Positions 1-8,726 of a DNA stretch of 64,000 nt are shown one piece after another. The notes under the pieces were generated by a model. That model was not told the DNA's origin. It saw nothing but the letters and a program-made list of their open reading frames with translations, and did not search any database. Source of the stretch: Bacteroidia bacterium (GTDB lineage: Bacteria > Bacteroidota > Bacteroidia > J057); the NCBI GenBank assembly GCA_041391665.1, contig JAWKNO010000003.1, positions 434,001-498,000 on the forward strand, written 5' to 3'. A program made the position numbers and the translations under genes. The number at the start of each line of letters is the position of its first letter. The stretch's first letter is position 1.

Positions 1-1
1 A

Positions 2-2182
2 TCAGGCGAAAATATCCTGAAAATCACCGATGAACTTGATGCCGAAATTGCAGATTTCCAGAAAGAATTGCCGCAGGGAATCACGCTGACATATGCCTTT
101 AAACAAGGCCCGGCCGTTGCCTCACGGATCAATGATTTTTTTATGAATCTGCTTCAGGGAATTGCGCTGGTGGGGATCGTCATCCTGCTATTCCTGGGGA
201 TACGCAATGCCCTGATCGTGATGACAGTGATTCCAACGTCTATTATCATCGCCATTTACCTGCTCGACATCAGCGGGTTTGGTCTTCAGCAGATTTCCAT
301 TGCCGGACTGGTTCTTGCGCTCGGGTTGCTGGTTGACAATGGAATTGTGGTTGTAGAAAATGTTTACCGGTTTGTAAAAGAAGGCTACAGCCCATTGGAA
401 GCCGCTGCGAAAGGTACTTCAGAGGTAGGCTGGGCCATTGTGAGTTCTACGGTCACAACGGTACTGGCATTTTTCCCCATCACCCAACTTGGTGGCGGGA
501 CGGGAGAATTTATCCAGTCATTACCTCTGATCGTGATATATAGCCTGCTGGCTTCAGTTGTGCTGGCATTGGTCCTGACGCCTATTCTGGCAAGCAAACT
601 TATGCGTCCGGTAGTGGATGGAAAACTCACCCGTGCAGAGAAGATAATGCAGAAATTCATTGAAACCCGGTACCGAAAAGTCTTGTCTTTTTCCCTCGAC
701 AGACCATGGCTAATCGTCGGCCTGTCTGCAGCATCGCTTGTTGGCAGCATTTTCCTTTTCCCTTATGTAGGGGTGAGTTTTTTTCCAACGGCAGACAAGC
801 CTATGTTGGTTGTAAACATTGACTTACCTGACGGAAGTAATTTGGAAAAAACCAATCAGGCTGCGCAATTTGTCGAAAGTGTCCTTGACACATCAACATT
901 TGTAACCAGCCATATCATGAATGTAGGACATGGCAATCCACAGATTTACTACAATATTATTCCCAAAAACTTCTCCGCCAATCATGCCCAGGCACTGGTA
1001 CATCTGGAGACCTGGGATCAGGAAAAATTTTATCAGTTGGTAGCCAATCTCCGGCATACCTTTGACCAATATCCTGGCGCAAAGATCAGAGTTCTGGAGC
1101 TCAAAAATGGCCCTCCGTACGACGCGCCTGTAGCCATAAAAATTATCGGAGACGATCTGGACTCGCTCAAAGTATTTGCGGCATCGCTGGAAAAAGTGAT
1201 TTCGGCTCAGGAAGGCACATTTAATGTGGACAATCCGCTGGAACTCAGCAAAACCAATATTCGCACAAAGATCAACCGGGACAAAGCAGGAATGCTGGGG
1301 GTACAGCTGGCCGATATAGACATTGCGGTCAGGACAGCATTTACAGGCAATGAACTGGGAACCATGAATCTTCCTGACGGAAATAAATACCCGATGGTAG
1401 CCCGCATGGCCCAGGGAGAAAATGCACAGGCCAGCGATTTTAGCCGGATATCTGTAGCAAGTATTGCCGGTGCACAGGTTCCTTTAGGTCAGGTTGCCCG
1501 GCTGGAGTTTGAAGCAGGGGCTTCTGAAATCGATCATTACGGGCTGGAGCGAACGGTTACTGTGACCGCAGATGTGAAAGATGAATATAATGTAACCGAA
1601 ATTACACAAGCCATTATTGAAGATTTAAAGACTATTCCGTTGCCTACGGGTTACGAGTATTATATTTCGGGGGAATATGAGACGCAGCAGGAATCATTTG
1701 GCGACCTCGGGCAAATGCTGGTAGTAGCATTATTGGGAATATTTGCCGTGCTGGTACTTCAGTTTAAGTCTTTTAGTCAGCCTTTTGTAGTGTTTTCAGC
1801 AATTCCGCTGGCATTTTCGGGCTCTATTGTCGCATTATTCCTTTCCGGATATTCATTCTCATTCCTCGCTTTTGTAGGATTCACAAGTCTGGTAGGAATT
1901 GTCGTGAATACATCTATCATTTTGGTGGACTATACCAACCAGCTTCTGGAACGGGGAATGAGCATAAGAGATGCCCTGATGACAGCAAGTGAGACGCGAT
2001 TTACGCCGATTTTGCTGACCACCCTTACCACAATATTCGGCCTTCTTCCCCTGACACTTTCCAACAGCAACCTTTGGTCACCGTTGGGATGGACAATTAT
2101 CGGAGGAATGGTATCTTCAACCCTGTTGACTTTACTGATTGTGCCGATCTTGTATCAGTGGCTGACGAAGAAGCAGGCATAA
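2..2182 (+). CDS. RND (AcrB/HAE-type) efflux pump inner-membrane subunit, 5' end outside window
   Basis: This is an inner-membrane proton-driven efflux transporter that would work with a periplasmic adaptor and an outer-membrane channel. The frame is open to the left window edge, so the N-terminus is missing; a TTG at 68 is not the true start. About 726 residues are visible. A cluster of membrane helices is followed by the transmembrane relay segment LGLLVDNGIVVVENV, which keeps the first acidic residue of the AcrB Asp-Asp pair and has Asn in the second place, as in many HAE relatives. A long soluble porter region and a second helix bundle (with VGIVVNTSIILVDY) complete the C-terminal half. 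Partner genes are presumably upstream of the window. The substrate cannot be told from the sequence. The family call is very secure. Confidence 0.95.
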   Translation, partial: SGENILKITDELDAEIADFQKELPQGITLTYAFKQGPAVASRINDFFMNLLQGIALVGIVILLFLGIRNALIVMTVIPTSIIIAIYLLDISGFGLQQISIAGLVLALGLLVDNGIVVVENVYRFVKEGYSPLEAAAKGTSEVGWAIVSSTVTTVLAFFPITQLGGGTGEFIQSLPLIVIYSLLASVVLALVLTPILASKLMRPVVDGKLTRAEKIMQKFIETRYRKVLSFSLDRPWLIVGLSAASLVGSIFLFPYVGVSFFPTADKPMLVVNIDLPDGSNLEKTNQAAQFVESVLDTSTFVTSHIMNVGHGNPQIYYNIIPKNFSANHAQALVHLETWDQEKFYQLVANLRHTFDQYPGAKIRVLELKNGPPYDAPVAIKIIGDDLDSLKVFAASLEKVISAQEGTFNVDNPLELSKTNIRTKINRDKAGMLGVQLADIDIAVRTAFTGNELGTMNLPDGNKYPMVARMAQGENAQASDFSRISVASIAGAQVPLGQVARLEFEAGASEIDHYGLERTVTVTADVKDEYNVTEITQAIIEDLKTIPLPTGYEYYISGEYETQQESFGDLGQMLVVALLGIFAVLVLQFKSFSQPFVVFSAIPLAFSGSIVALFLSGYSFSFLAFVGFTSLVGIVVNTSIILVDYTNQLLERGMSIRDALMTASETRFTPILLTTLTTIFGLLPLTLSNSNLWSPLGWTIIGGMVSSTLLTLLIVPILYQWLTKKQA

Positions 2183-2202
2183 GTTTTTAGAAAACAATTC
2201 AT

Positions 2203-2265
2203 AAAAGAGTGTAATTCAAACTATAGCGACTTATGACACAGCTATATTGGGACTTACACTCTTTT
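2203..2265. terminator. Bidirectional terminator between convergent genes
   Basis: A perfect 12-bp inverted repeat (AAAAGAGTGTAA at 2203-2214 and its complement at 2254-2265) encloses a second pairing (TATAGC 2222-2227 with GCTATA 2241-2246). It has A-runs on one side and T-runs on the other. It lies between the RND gene and the convergent gene ending at 2274, so it can end transcription from both sides. Confidence 0.8.
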
Positions 2266-2273
2266 CTTTTTTA

Positions 2274-3035
2274 TCAATGATATACCATTCCCGGTAACCG
2301 CCTCAATGGAGAATGAAGATCGGATAGCACCAAATCAGCTTTTTTCTGGTAAAAATCATCCTTCGGATTTTGGCGCAGGGCTTCAAAAACTTTTTGAGCC
2401 TTTTCACTATCTTCGGTTGCCAGCAGTGAGAGCCCCAGATACCAGCCCACCTGAGGCACAGATACATCTGCATCCTCCAGCACCTGTTGGGCCTCGCGAT
2501 ATTGTTTTAAGGCCATCAGTGCATTAGCAAGATATAGTTGCGCGTCTTTATAGAAAACACTTTCAGGGGAAATGGTGCGAAGGGCTTTGATAGAATAGGA
2601 ATAGTCTCTTTCAGAATAGGCTTTCATCGCCCTGAAAAAATCTGTTGAATCATCGTTGCCCTGGCTTCTCAATGTACCATAAAGGGAAACATAGGGAGAA
2701 AAGTACCGGTCAAAAATCGCTCCATTGCTGTATGAGAAGGCAAATCCATAAGCAGAAAACACCAAAATCAGCAAGCTTGCGGCGATACCGGAATACAACA
2801 GCAAAGACTTACGCCAGGCGCGGCGTCTCTCATCTGAATAATTCTGAACTTCTTTCAGCAGATCATTGTGACGAAGCACTTTTAATGCAGCATAAGCCTG
2901 CCGGTATTGCAACAGTTCTTCCGAGAGGGCAACGTTTTGCTCCAGTTCCTTTTCAAATTCTTTTTTCTCCTCCGGAGATAGTTGGTTTTCGAGATACGCT
3001 TCCAACTGTGGGTTTGTACTGTCTTTTTTGTCCAT
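2274..3035 (-). CDS. Membrane protein with periplasmic TPR-like repeats, probable anti-sigma partner
   Basis: 253 residues. The N-terminal 75 residues are charged and helical, with a PQLEAYLENQLSPEEKKEFE stretch like the cytoplasmic part of Bacteroidota anti-sigma factors. A single membrane segment lies at about residues 77-100, followed by about 150 residues with helical TPR-like pairs (for example FFRAMKAYSERDYSYSIKAL). The gene starts 12 bp after the ECF sigma gene on the same strand, the usual sigma/anti-sigma order. No HxxxCxxC zinc motif is present, so the anti-sigma role is inferred from layout and topology. The TPR part would face the periplasm and could sense envelope state. Confidence 0.7.
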   Translation of the reverse strand: MDKKDSTNPQLEAYLENQLSPEEKKEFEKELEQNVALSEELLQYRQAYAALKVLRHNDLLKEVQNYSDERRRAWRKSLLLYSGIAASLLILVFSAYGFAFSYSNGAIFDRYFSPYVSLYGTLRSQGNDDSTDFFRAMKAYSERDYSYSIKALRTISPESVFYKDAQLYLANALMALKQYREAQQVLEDADVSVPQVGWYLGLSLLATEDSEKAQKVFEALRQNPKDDFYQKKADLVLSDLHSPLRRLPGMVYH

Positions 3036-3047
3036 GTTTAGGAAATC

Positions 3048-3635
3048 CTAATCGTTTTTGTTCAACTCTTCCAGCATCTGGCGCAAACCGGGGTCATTGC
3101 CGACAAGAGAAGCCAGTTTTTTCAGACAGCGGCTTTTCACATTTCTGGCCACCACAGCATTTTCGTAGCCCAGTTGGGCTGCGATTTCCTGCATGGAATA
3201 TTTGCGCATCCACATGCGAAGAATCACGCCACACTGTGCGGGTAACTGATCAAGCACCTGCTCCATCGAACTGCGAAACTGGGTTTCCATAAAATCCGCT
3301 TCGGGATCGTTGGTATGCGTTTCGTTTCCAAAGAAACGATTCACATACCGCTCATCCCTGGCTGAGCGCGCAAAATGCCGGAGACACAATTTGTGGGCGA
3401 TCGATTTGAGGTAGGTTTTGAGTGTACTCTTTTCTGAAAACCGCCCGTCCATCACATTGCCTACCAAAATCACCAGTGCATCGTGAAAAACATCTTCGGC
3501 TTCCGAACCCATGACTTTCCGGAGCTTTCCGATCATTTCCCGTCGATGTTGGTCATAGAGAATCCGCATTGCTTTTGGCAAAGCATCTCCTCCCTGGCAT
3601 ATCATGCCCTTGATATCCTCGTCTGAATAGCGCAC
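3048..3635 (-). CDS. ECF-type RNA polymerase sigma factor
   Basis: 195 residues, the usual length of an ECF sigma factor. Region 2 is seen around AEDVFHDALVILVGN with the following helix LKTYLKSIAHKLCLRH. Region 4 is the C-terminal helix-turn-helix DQLPAQCGVILRMWMRKYSM...EIAAQLGYENAVVARN. The predicted start is GTG at 3635; the next in-frame ATG (3605) would remove ten residues of the conserved start. The gene sits directly upstream of the TPR membrane protein and they probably form one transcript, with the membrane protein holding the sigma factor. The 88-bp gap upstream holds the likely promoter. Targets cannot be read from the sequence. Confidence 0.9.
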   Translation of the reverse strand: MRYSDEDIKGMICQGGDALPKAMRILYDQHRREMIGKLRKVMGSEAEDVFHDALVILVGNVMDGRFSEKSTLKTYLKSIAHKLCLRHFARSARDERYVNRFFGNETHTNDPEADFMETQFRSSMEQVLDQLPAQCGVILRMWMRKYSMQEIAAQLGYENAVVARNVKSRCLKKLASLVGNDPGLRQMLEELNKND

Positions 3636-3723
3636 AGTTATACCTTAGTCAACGAGGAGACAAAAACGTAAACAGCAAAAGGCACTTTTTTTTAAAATAT
3701 TTTTACAACCTGCCTCTATTCGC

Positions 3724-4875
3724 TCAGAAGGCCGTTTCGTACAACTGCCGAAAATCTGCACGGCTTACGGGTTTGGGGTTATTGGGATGTGCAAAATCTG
3801 CAATGGCCAGATCGGAAAGCGGTTCCAGATGTTCTCTTTTTACTCCACATTCCGATAGCTTAAGTGGTAAGCCAATCTTCTGATTAAGGGCAAATAGTCC
3901 TTCAATCACGGCTTCGCCATCCGTCTTTTCGAGGTTCATCGCTATGGCTATGCGTTTGAAACGATCTTCCAGGCCAGGCAGATTAAACTGCATACCGTAG
4001 GGAAGATTGACGGCATTGGCAAGGCCATGATGCATATCGAGCAGGGTCGAAAGCGGGTGTGCCAGAGAATGTACAACCCCCAGGCCTTTCTGGAAGGCAG
4101 TGGCGCCCATCATCGAAGCGATCAGCATTTTGGCACGTGACTCAGGGGTAGGATAGTTTACAGCCGACTCTATCGATTCGGCAATCAGGCGAATGCCTTC
4201 CAGCGCGATGCCATCAGCCATGGGGTGAAACCCTTTTGCCAGAAAGGCCTCGATATTGTGGGTAAATGCATCCATACCCGTAGCCGCTGTAATATGCGGA
4301 GGGAGATCATAGGTGAGAGAAGGATCGGCAAATACCTGTTTTGCCATGAGTTTTGGGGCGAAAAGAATGCGTTTCCGCTTGGTATCATCCTCCGAAATAA
4401 TCGCGCTTCGCCCTACTTCGCTGCCGGTTCCAGATGTAGTAGGCACCGTTACAAAATGAGGGACATCTTCGGTTACATATTGATCTCCGCCTATCAGGTC
4501 GTCATAATCAAACAAATCCCTGTGGTGATTGACACGCAGCACGATGGCCCTTGCGACGTCGAGACCCGCGCCACCACCGATACCGACGATGGAATCACGA
4601 CCGGAAGCATGGTACAACTTTCCGCCATTTAGCACATCGGCTTTTACCGGGTTGGCATGAATGTCAGAAAATACTTCCACACTCAGGCCCTTAGCCTGAA
4701 GGTTTGCGACGATTTTTTTGAAAAAATCCAGCTTCGCCACATTCGGGTCCGTAACCAACAGTGGCCGGAGCAAGCTATGGTGATTGAGATAGTCCGGCAA
4801 TTCGGAGATTACCCCTACGCCAAACCTGATCTGTGTAGGATAGTTGAATGATCTGGGTTCTGTTATCACTGACAT
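3724..4875 (-). CDS. Iron-containing alcohol dehydrogenase (group III)
   Basis: 383 residues, full length for the family. NAD(P)-dependent oxidation of an alcohol or reduction of an aldehyde is expected in the cytoplasm. The nucleotide-binding part has IGGGAGLDVARAI, the GGGS motif with Ala in place of Ser, and TVPTTSGTGSEVGRSAII. Metal ligands are visible in TGMDAFTHNIEAFLA (Asp and His), GVVHSLAHPLS and MHHGLANAVNLPYGM. It lies 14 bp after the phosphofructokinase gene on the same strand, so the two probably share a transcript. This suggests a link with glycolytic or fermentative carbon flow. The exact substrate is not determinable. Confidence 0.93.
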   Translation of the reverse strand: MSVITEPRSFNYPTQIRFGVGVISELPDYLNHHSLLRPLLVTDPNVAKLDFFKKIVANLQAKGLSVEVFSDIHANPVKADVLNGGKLYHASGRDSIVGIGGGAGLDVARAIVLRVNHHRDLFDYDDLIGGDQYVTEDVPHFVTVPTTSGTGSEVGRSAIISEDDTKRKRILFAPKLMAKQVFADPSLTYDLPPHITAATGMDAFTHNIEAFLAKGFHPMADGIALEGIRLIAESIESAVNYPTPESRAKMLIASMMGATAFQKGLGVVHSLAHPLSTLLDMHHGLANAVNLPYGMQFNLPGLEDRFKRIAIAMNLEKTDGEAVIEGLFALNQKIGLPLKLSECGVKREHLEPLSDLAIADFAHPNNPKPVSRADFRQLYETAF

Positions 4876-4889
4876 ATAGATGCGTTATT

Positions 4890-5987
4890 CTATTCTCCAA
4901 AACTAATACCTGTACCTTTAGCAGTACTCACCATAAAGGAATCAGGGTTGACAAAATTATACGTGTTGATAGCTTCTGTAAGCGAGACATCTATAATAGA
5001 ATTGTTGCGGTAGGCAGCCATTCGACCAAACTTACCTTCCAATACCATTTCGAACGCTTTTACCCCAAACTGGGTGGCCAGTACCCGGTCAAAAGCGACA
5101 GGCGTGCCGCCACGCTGCACATGTCCCAAAACGGTAACTCTGCAATCCGCGGTCAGGCCGGCTCGCTGAAGTTCTTCGACAAGGCGATATCCACACCCCC
5201 CCAAACGTACGTGTTTATAGCCGATTTCACCAGAATCAGAAGCAACTACACTACCGCCTTTGGGGTAAGCACCTTCGGCAATGACGATATTTACAAATCC
5301 TCTTCTTGCATGGTAGCGCGACTTGATTCTTTCCACTACTCTATCAATATCATATGGAATTTCAGGTATCAGACAGATTTCGGCACCCCCTGCAATTGCA
5401 GTATGGAGGGCAATCCATCCGGCATCGCGGCCCATTACCTCCATGACCATCACCCGGTTGTGACTTTCTGCCGTTGTAACCAGTTTATCAAAACTCTCGG
5501 TCGCAACCTGCACAGCCGTTTGAAAACCAAAGGTATAATCGGTAGAAGACAGGTCGTTGTCAATGGTTTTGGGTACGCCTACGATATTGAGGCCCTGTTC
5601 AAAGAGCTTTTGGGAAATCTTTTGAGAGCCATCACCGCCGATACTGATTACTGCATGAAAGCCCATTTCTTTCAACCTGGCAATCATCCAGTCAGAGCGG
5701 TCCTCCGTAATCCAGGAGCCATCGGCTTGTTGTACCGGCCATTCGAAGGGCCCGGCCTTATTGGTCGTGCCGATAATTGTGCCGCCGCGAACGTGGATGC
5801 CAGCGACTGCATGTTCATCCAGACGAACAAGTTCCATGGGTTCGCGCATAAGTCCGGTATAGGCCTCTATGCTGCCATAGACTTCCCAATCATTTTCAAG
5901 CAAGGATCTTTTCACAATAGCACGAATGACGGCATTGAGCCCAGGGCAATCACCACCACCTGTTGCTACGAGGAGTTTTTTCTTCAT
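4890..5987 (-). CDS. pfkA: 6-phosphofructokinase (PfkA family, group III-like)
   Basis: 365 residues, a complete cytoplasmic enzyme that phosphorylates fructose 6-phosphate. Seen in order: the N-terminal phosphate loop ATGGGDCPGLNAVIRA, the donor-site motif IGGDGSQKIS, the catalytic segment GVPKTIDNDLSST, the MEVMGRDAGWIAL sugar-phosphate motif, and VTVLGHVQRGGTP. At the two positions that separate donors (E. coli 104 and 124) it has Gly and Lys. The Gly fits ATP; the Lys is typical of PPi-dependent and mixed group III enzymes. It is the first gene of a likely two-gene operon with the alcohol dehydrogenase. Confidence 0.93.
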   Translation of the reverse strand: MKKKLLVATGGGDCPGLNAVIRAIVKRSLLENDWEVYGSIEAYTGLMREPMELVRLDEHAVAGIHVRGGTIIGTTNKAGPFEWPVQQADGSWITEDRSDWMIARLKEMGFHAVISIGGDGSQKISQKLFEQGLNIVGVPKTIDNDLSSTDYTFGFQTAVQVATESFDKLVTTAESHNRVMVMEVMGRDAGWIALHTAIAGGAEICLIPEIPYDIDRVVERIKSRYHARRGFVNIVIAEGAYPKGGSVVASDSGEIGYKHVRLGGCGYRLVEELQRAGLTADCRVTVLGHVQRGGTPVAFDRVLATQFGVKAFEMVLEGKFGRMAAYRNNSIIDVSLTEAINTYNFVNPDSFMVSTAKGTGISFGE

Positions 5988-6744
5988 GTATCAGCTGTTA
6001 AAATTCTGGTTGCAAGGTAAGACGATATTGCATGATTCCCCAAAAAAAGCATCAACACAGGAGGCCATTGGTCTCCATATATTTGCAAAAGAAAAAGTAT
6101 GAAAGGCGTTCTCCCATTACATATCTTGCCAATGTGCCGGATGTTTGCTCCAAAATTATATTTTCATGTATTTTCCAGGGCAGAATTGGCTGACAGAAAA
6201 CCATTCCCGGAGAAAGTTTCTTTCAATATCCAATACATATAAGCAAAGAAAATGTTACTCTTTATCAGATTGTTCAGGATCGTATATTTAATACGATATT
6301 TCATAATATATATATAAAATATGATCCATTCATAAATTAAAAGGCTGTTTAACATTCGTAAAAAATGATTTCGGGCACAAAATTGATGATTGAAGATGAT
6401 TTATTTTTTCAAACTGAAATATTTGTTCATGCTTGATCTTTTTTGCCTTAATCGAAATATTAAGCATAGTTGAGATCACGATCCGGGTTATACCAGACGA
6501 GCCAAATTTTCGTTTTCCATATGAAAGAAATTGCGACAATCGAAACAAATGAATTCACTGATTTTAAAGCATTTACAAACACTATTCGCATAAAGTCAAA
6601 CATTCCCCGGTAAACCTTACAGTTTTTATCTTGCTGGTCTATGAGCCAATTTTTGATTGAATAAAAAAAATGGGTTATTTCATATTGTCGATCTTGCCAG
6701 ACAAAAACAGAGTTACCCGTCCTCTATATCTAACACTAATTATC
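5988..6744. other. 757-bp AT-rich intergenic region without a convincing gene
   Basis: The part near 5988 must hold the minus-strand promoter of the phosphofructokinase gene, and the part near 6700 the promoter of the next plus-strand gene. Between about 6160 and 6560 the DNA is very AT-rich with short open frames on the minus strand, but they have no recognisable domain and their composition follows the AT bias. No clear hairpin or repeat was found. Confidence 0.5.
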
Positions 6745-7599
6745 ATGATGAAGCGATTGAATCTTCTCACCTTGCTATTGATGGTATGGGGTGCCCTTAT
6801 GGCAGAAGAACGTACGTCCATTAATTTTTTTCAGGGAACTTTTGAACAATTAAAAGCTCAGGCAAGAGAAGAACACAAACCATTTTTTATCAGTTTCCAC
6901 ACTTCATGGAGCACTCCCTGCCAGAATATGGAGCTCTACACCTATACCAATCCAGATCTTATTGAGTATGTCAAAAATAACTATCTGGCATTTGAAGTAG
7001 ATGCAGAATCTCCGGATCGGGGTAATAGCGACCTTGCGGAAGAATTTAACATCATCTTCTTTCCCACCATTATCATATTTAATGATGAGGCCGAAGTTGT
7101 CAGCAAATTTTCTGGATTTAAAAATGCAGCCGACCTGAAAGCTCAACTGGTAGAGTTCCACCGGGTTTCAGACAAAGCTCATCTGGCGGAAAATACCCCT
7201 ACTTCTGCCCCACCCAAAACTTCCACAACCGCAACTTCTTCAACGAGTCCTGCCAAAATCGTTGAAAAATCAGTTCCAACAACCAAAACCACCAAAGACC
7301 TGATTAATACAGAAGTCGGGCTTTTCCGCATCAGCCTGGAACAAGAAGATTCCAATGGTTATGGTGTACAAATTGGTGTTTTTGGGGACTATGCAAATGT
7401 GCTTCGGGAAGTATCTGCACTGGAAGTTCTCTACAAACAGCAGGTGATGGTAAACATCAGCAAACTGAGCGGCAATACGGTTTTTAAAGTGGTTGTCGGC
7501 CCATTTGACTCAGCAAGTCAGGCAGAAGGATTTCGGAAGTTGTTTCAGGAACGCGAAAAACGAACAGCGATGATTGTAAACCTCGACGCTTATAAGTAG
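6745..7599 (+). CDS. Exported thioredoxin-fold protein with Ser-x-x-Cys site and C-terminal SPOR domain
   Basis: About 284 residues from ATG 6745; the ATG at 6748 is an equally good start, and both put a signal peptide (MKRLNLLTLLLMVWGALMAE) at the N-terminus. A thioredoxin fold follows, with HTSWSTPCQNMEL at the place of the active site: the usual WCxxC is WSTPC, so only the second cysteine remains. The cis-proline loop FFPTIIIF is present. A low-complexity Thr/Ser/Pro linker joins it to a SPOR-type domain (GVQIGVFGDYANVL ... VVVGPFDSASQAEGFRKL), which in other proteins binds denuded peptidoglycan glycan strands. I infer a periplasmic protein tethered to cell wall whose redox activity, if any, would be monothiol. 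Confidence 0.85.
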   Translation: MMKRLNLLTLLLMVWGALMAEERTSINFFQGTFEQLKAQAREEHKPFFISFHTSWSTPCQNMELYTYTNPDLIEYVKNNYLAFEVDAESPDRGNSDLAEEFNIIFFPTIIIFNDEAEVVSKFSGFKNAADLKAQLVEFHRVSDKAHLAENTPTSAPPKTSTTATSSTSPAKIVEKSVPTTKTTKDLINTEVGLFRISLEQEDSNGYGVQIGVFGDYANVLREVSALEVLYKQQVMVNISKLSGNTVFKVVVGPFDSASQAEGFRKLFQEREKRTAMIVNLDAYK

Positions 7600-7630
7600 A
7601 ATTGATGTTTATTTTACCCTTGTAAGGCAT

Positions 7631-7665
7631 AAAATCCATCTCATGACCAGAGTTGGATTTTTTTT
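7631..7665 (+). terminator. Intrinsic terminator
   Basis: AAAATCCA at 7631-7638 pairs perfectly with TGGATTTT at 7654-7661 across a 15-base loop, and a T-run follows. It lies 32 bp after the stop of the thioredoxin/SPOR gene and separates it from the HigBA operon. Confidence 0.75.
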
Positions 7666-7697
7666 AAAGGAATACGAACCATTTTGGTAACAAATTG

Positions 7698-7705
7698 TAT
7701 CTTTG
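7698..7705 (+). promoter_or_regulatory. Bacteroidota-type -7 box upstream of higBA
   Basis: TATCTTTG matches the TAnnTTTG -7 consensus of Bacteroidota primary sigma factor promoters and ends 7 bp before the higB start codon, so the transcript would have a very short leader. A TTTTGG lies about 11 bp upstream, closer than the usual -33 spacing, so the upstream element is uncertain. Confidence 0.5.
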
Positions 7706-7712
7706 AAAGTAT

Positions 7713-8030
7713 ATGAGGATAATAGCAGTTAGTACTCTTCGGAATTTCTGGCAAAATCATACCCATTCAGAAGAATCTTTAAAATCCTGGTATCAAGAAG
7801 CCATACATTCTGAATGGCAGAATTCTCATGAACTTAAATCTAAATACAAAAATGCTTCAATAATATCTTCGAAACGAGTAGTTTTTAATATAAAGGGAAA
7901 CGATTACAGACTAGTTGTAGATATTGAGTACAGGCTAAAGATTATCTTTATCGTTTGGATTGGAACCCATAATGAATATGACAAAATCAATGTTAAGACA
8001 ATACAATATGGTAAAGCCCATAAAAAATAA
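7713..8030 (+). CDS. higB: HigB-family mRNA-degrading toxin
   Basis: 105 residues, the normal size of a HigB toxin of the RelE fold. The C-terminal core reads RLVVDIEYRLKIIFIVWIGTHNEYDKIN, with the IFIxWIGTHxEYDKI pattern typical of HigB, and it ends in YGKAHKK. HigB toxins cleave mRNA on the ribosome. The toxin precedes the antitoxin gene, the order characteristic of hig modules, and the two genes overlap. A -7 box lies just upstream. Confidence 0.9.
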   Translation: MRIIAVSTLRNFWQNHTHSEESLKSWYQEAIHSEWQNSHELKSKYKNASIISSKRVVFNIKGNDYRLVVDIEYRLKIIFIVWIGTHNEYDKINVKTIQYGKAHKK

Positions 8031-8367
8031 TGAACAATACGAATTATACCTTGAGCTGGCATATAATCTTATGCAATTGGACTTAGAGGAAAATTCCAAG
8101 GAATCAGATGAGTTGGAAGTTCTGAGCATTATGATAGAACAGTATGAGAAAATACACTATCCTATTGACACCCCAGGGCCGATTGAAGCTATAAAGTTCC
8201 GGATGGATCAGCTAAACATGAAGAAATCAGAACTTGAAAAAGTGTTAGGGTACCGAAGCCGGATCAGTGACATATTCTCTGGAAGAAGAAAACTTAGCCT
8301 TGGAATGATTCGCAGGATCCATGAAAAGTTAGATGTTCCGGCAGAAATTCTTATAAAAGAATACTAA
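8008..8367 (+). CDS. higA: HigA-family antitoxin with helix-turn-helix
   Basis: 119 residues from ATG 8008, chosen because HigA proteins begin with a MVKPIKNNEQYELYL-like start; upstream ATGs (7978, 7990) would only add residues overlapping higB. The N-terminal half is the helical toxin-binding part, and the C-terminal half is an XRE-like helix-turn-helix (MDQLNMKKSELEKVLGYRSR ... GRRKLSLGMIRRIHEKL). It overlaps higB by 23 bp, so translation is likely coupled. The protein should neutralise HigB and repress its own promoter. It ends 8 bp from the convergent IscA-like gene. Confidence 0.9.
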   Translation: MVKPIKNNEQYELYLELAYNLMQLDLEENSKESDELEVLSIMIEQYEKIHYPIDTPGPIEAIKFRMDQLNMKKSELEKVLGYRSRISDIFSGRRKLSLGMIRRIHEKLDVPAEILIKEY

Positions 8368-8375
8368 ACGTATTA

Positions 8376-8726
8376 TCATGCCGAAAACGAAGTGCCACAG
8401 CCGCAACTCGATTTGGCGTTGGGGTTATTGAATATAAAACCCCGGTCATTGAGTCCATACTGATAATCGACTTCCATACCGGCAAGGTACAAAGCGTGTC
8501 TGCGGTCAAGCACTACAGCTATCCCATCAATATCGAGCAGATCGTCAAAATCCTGCTTTTCGTCAAAGTCCAGAATATAGCTCATACCTGCACAACCGCC
8601 GCCTTTTACTCCCAGGCGAAGATATTTATTAGCAGGGATCTGCTCCTTCTCACGGATAGATTTCAACTCAGTTACCGCACTTTCCGTCAGCGTAATTACC
8701 GGAGATTGTACTTCTGTCATATCCAT
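8376..8726 (-). CDS. IscA/ErpA/HesB-family iron-sulfur carrier
   Basis: 116 residues from ATG 8726, the usual length; an upstream extension to 8837 is open but lacks family similarity. The three conserved cysteines are present: one in KGGGCAGMSYILDF and two in the C-terminal SSCGCGTSF. A-type carriers of this family deliver [4Fe-4S] or [2Fe-2S] clusters to apo-proteins in the cytoplasm. It is divergent from the Crp/Fnr regulator and cydAB; the 145-bp gap between the two starts must contain both promoters. It is not in an isc or suf cluster here, which suggests a stand-alone carrier. Confidence 0.93.
   Translation of the reverse strand: MDMTEVQSPVITLTESAVTELKSIREKEQIPANKYLRLGVKGGGCAGMSYILDFDEKQDFDDLLDIDGIAVVLDRRHALYLAGMEVDYQYGLNDRGFIFNNPNAKSSCGCGTSFSA

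Noticed and set aside
4848..6020. A 390-codon open frame on the plus strand across the phosphofructokinase gene
   Set aside because: It is antisense to a gene with clear PFK motifs and its translation has no domain-like pattern. GC-biased third positions of the real gene make such frames common.
6164..6548. Two overlapping small minus-strand frames of 63 and 72 codons
   Set aside because: They lie in very AT-rich DNA, have no domain, no recognisable start signal and no conserved pattern.
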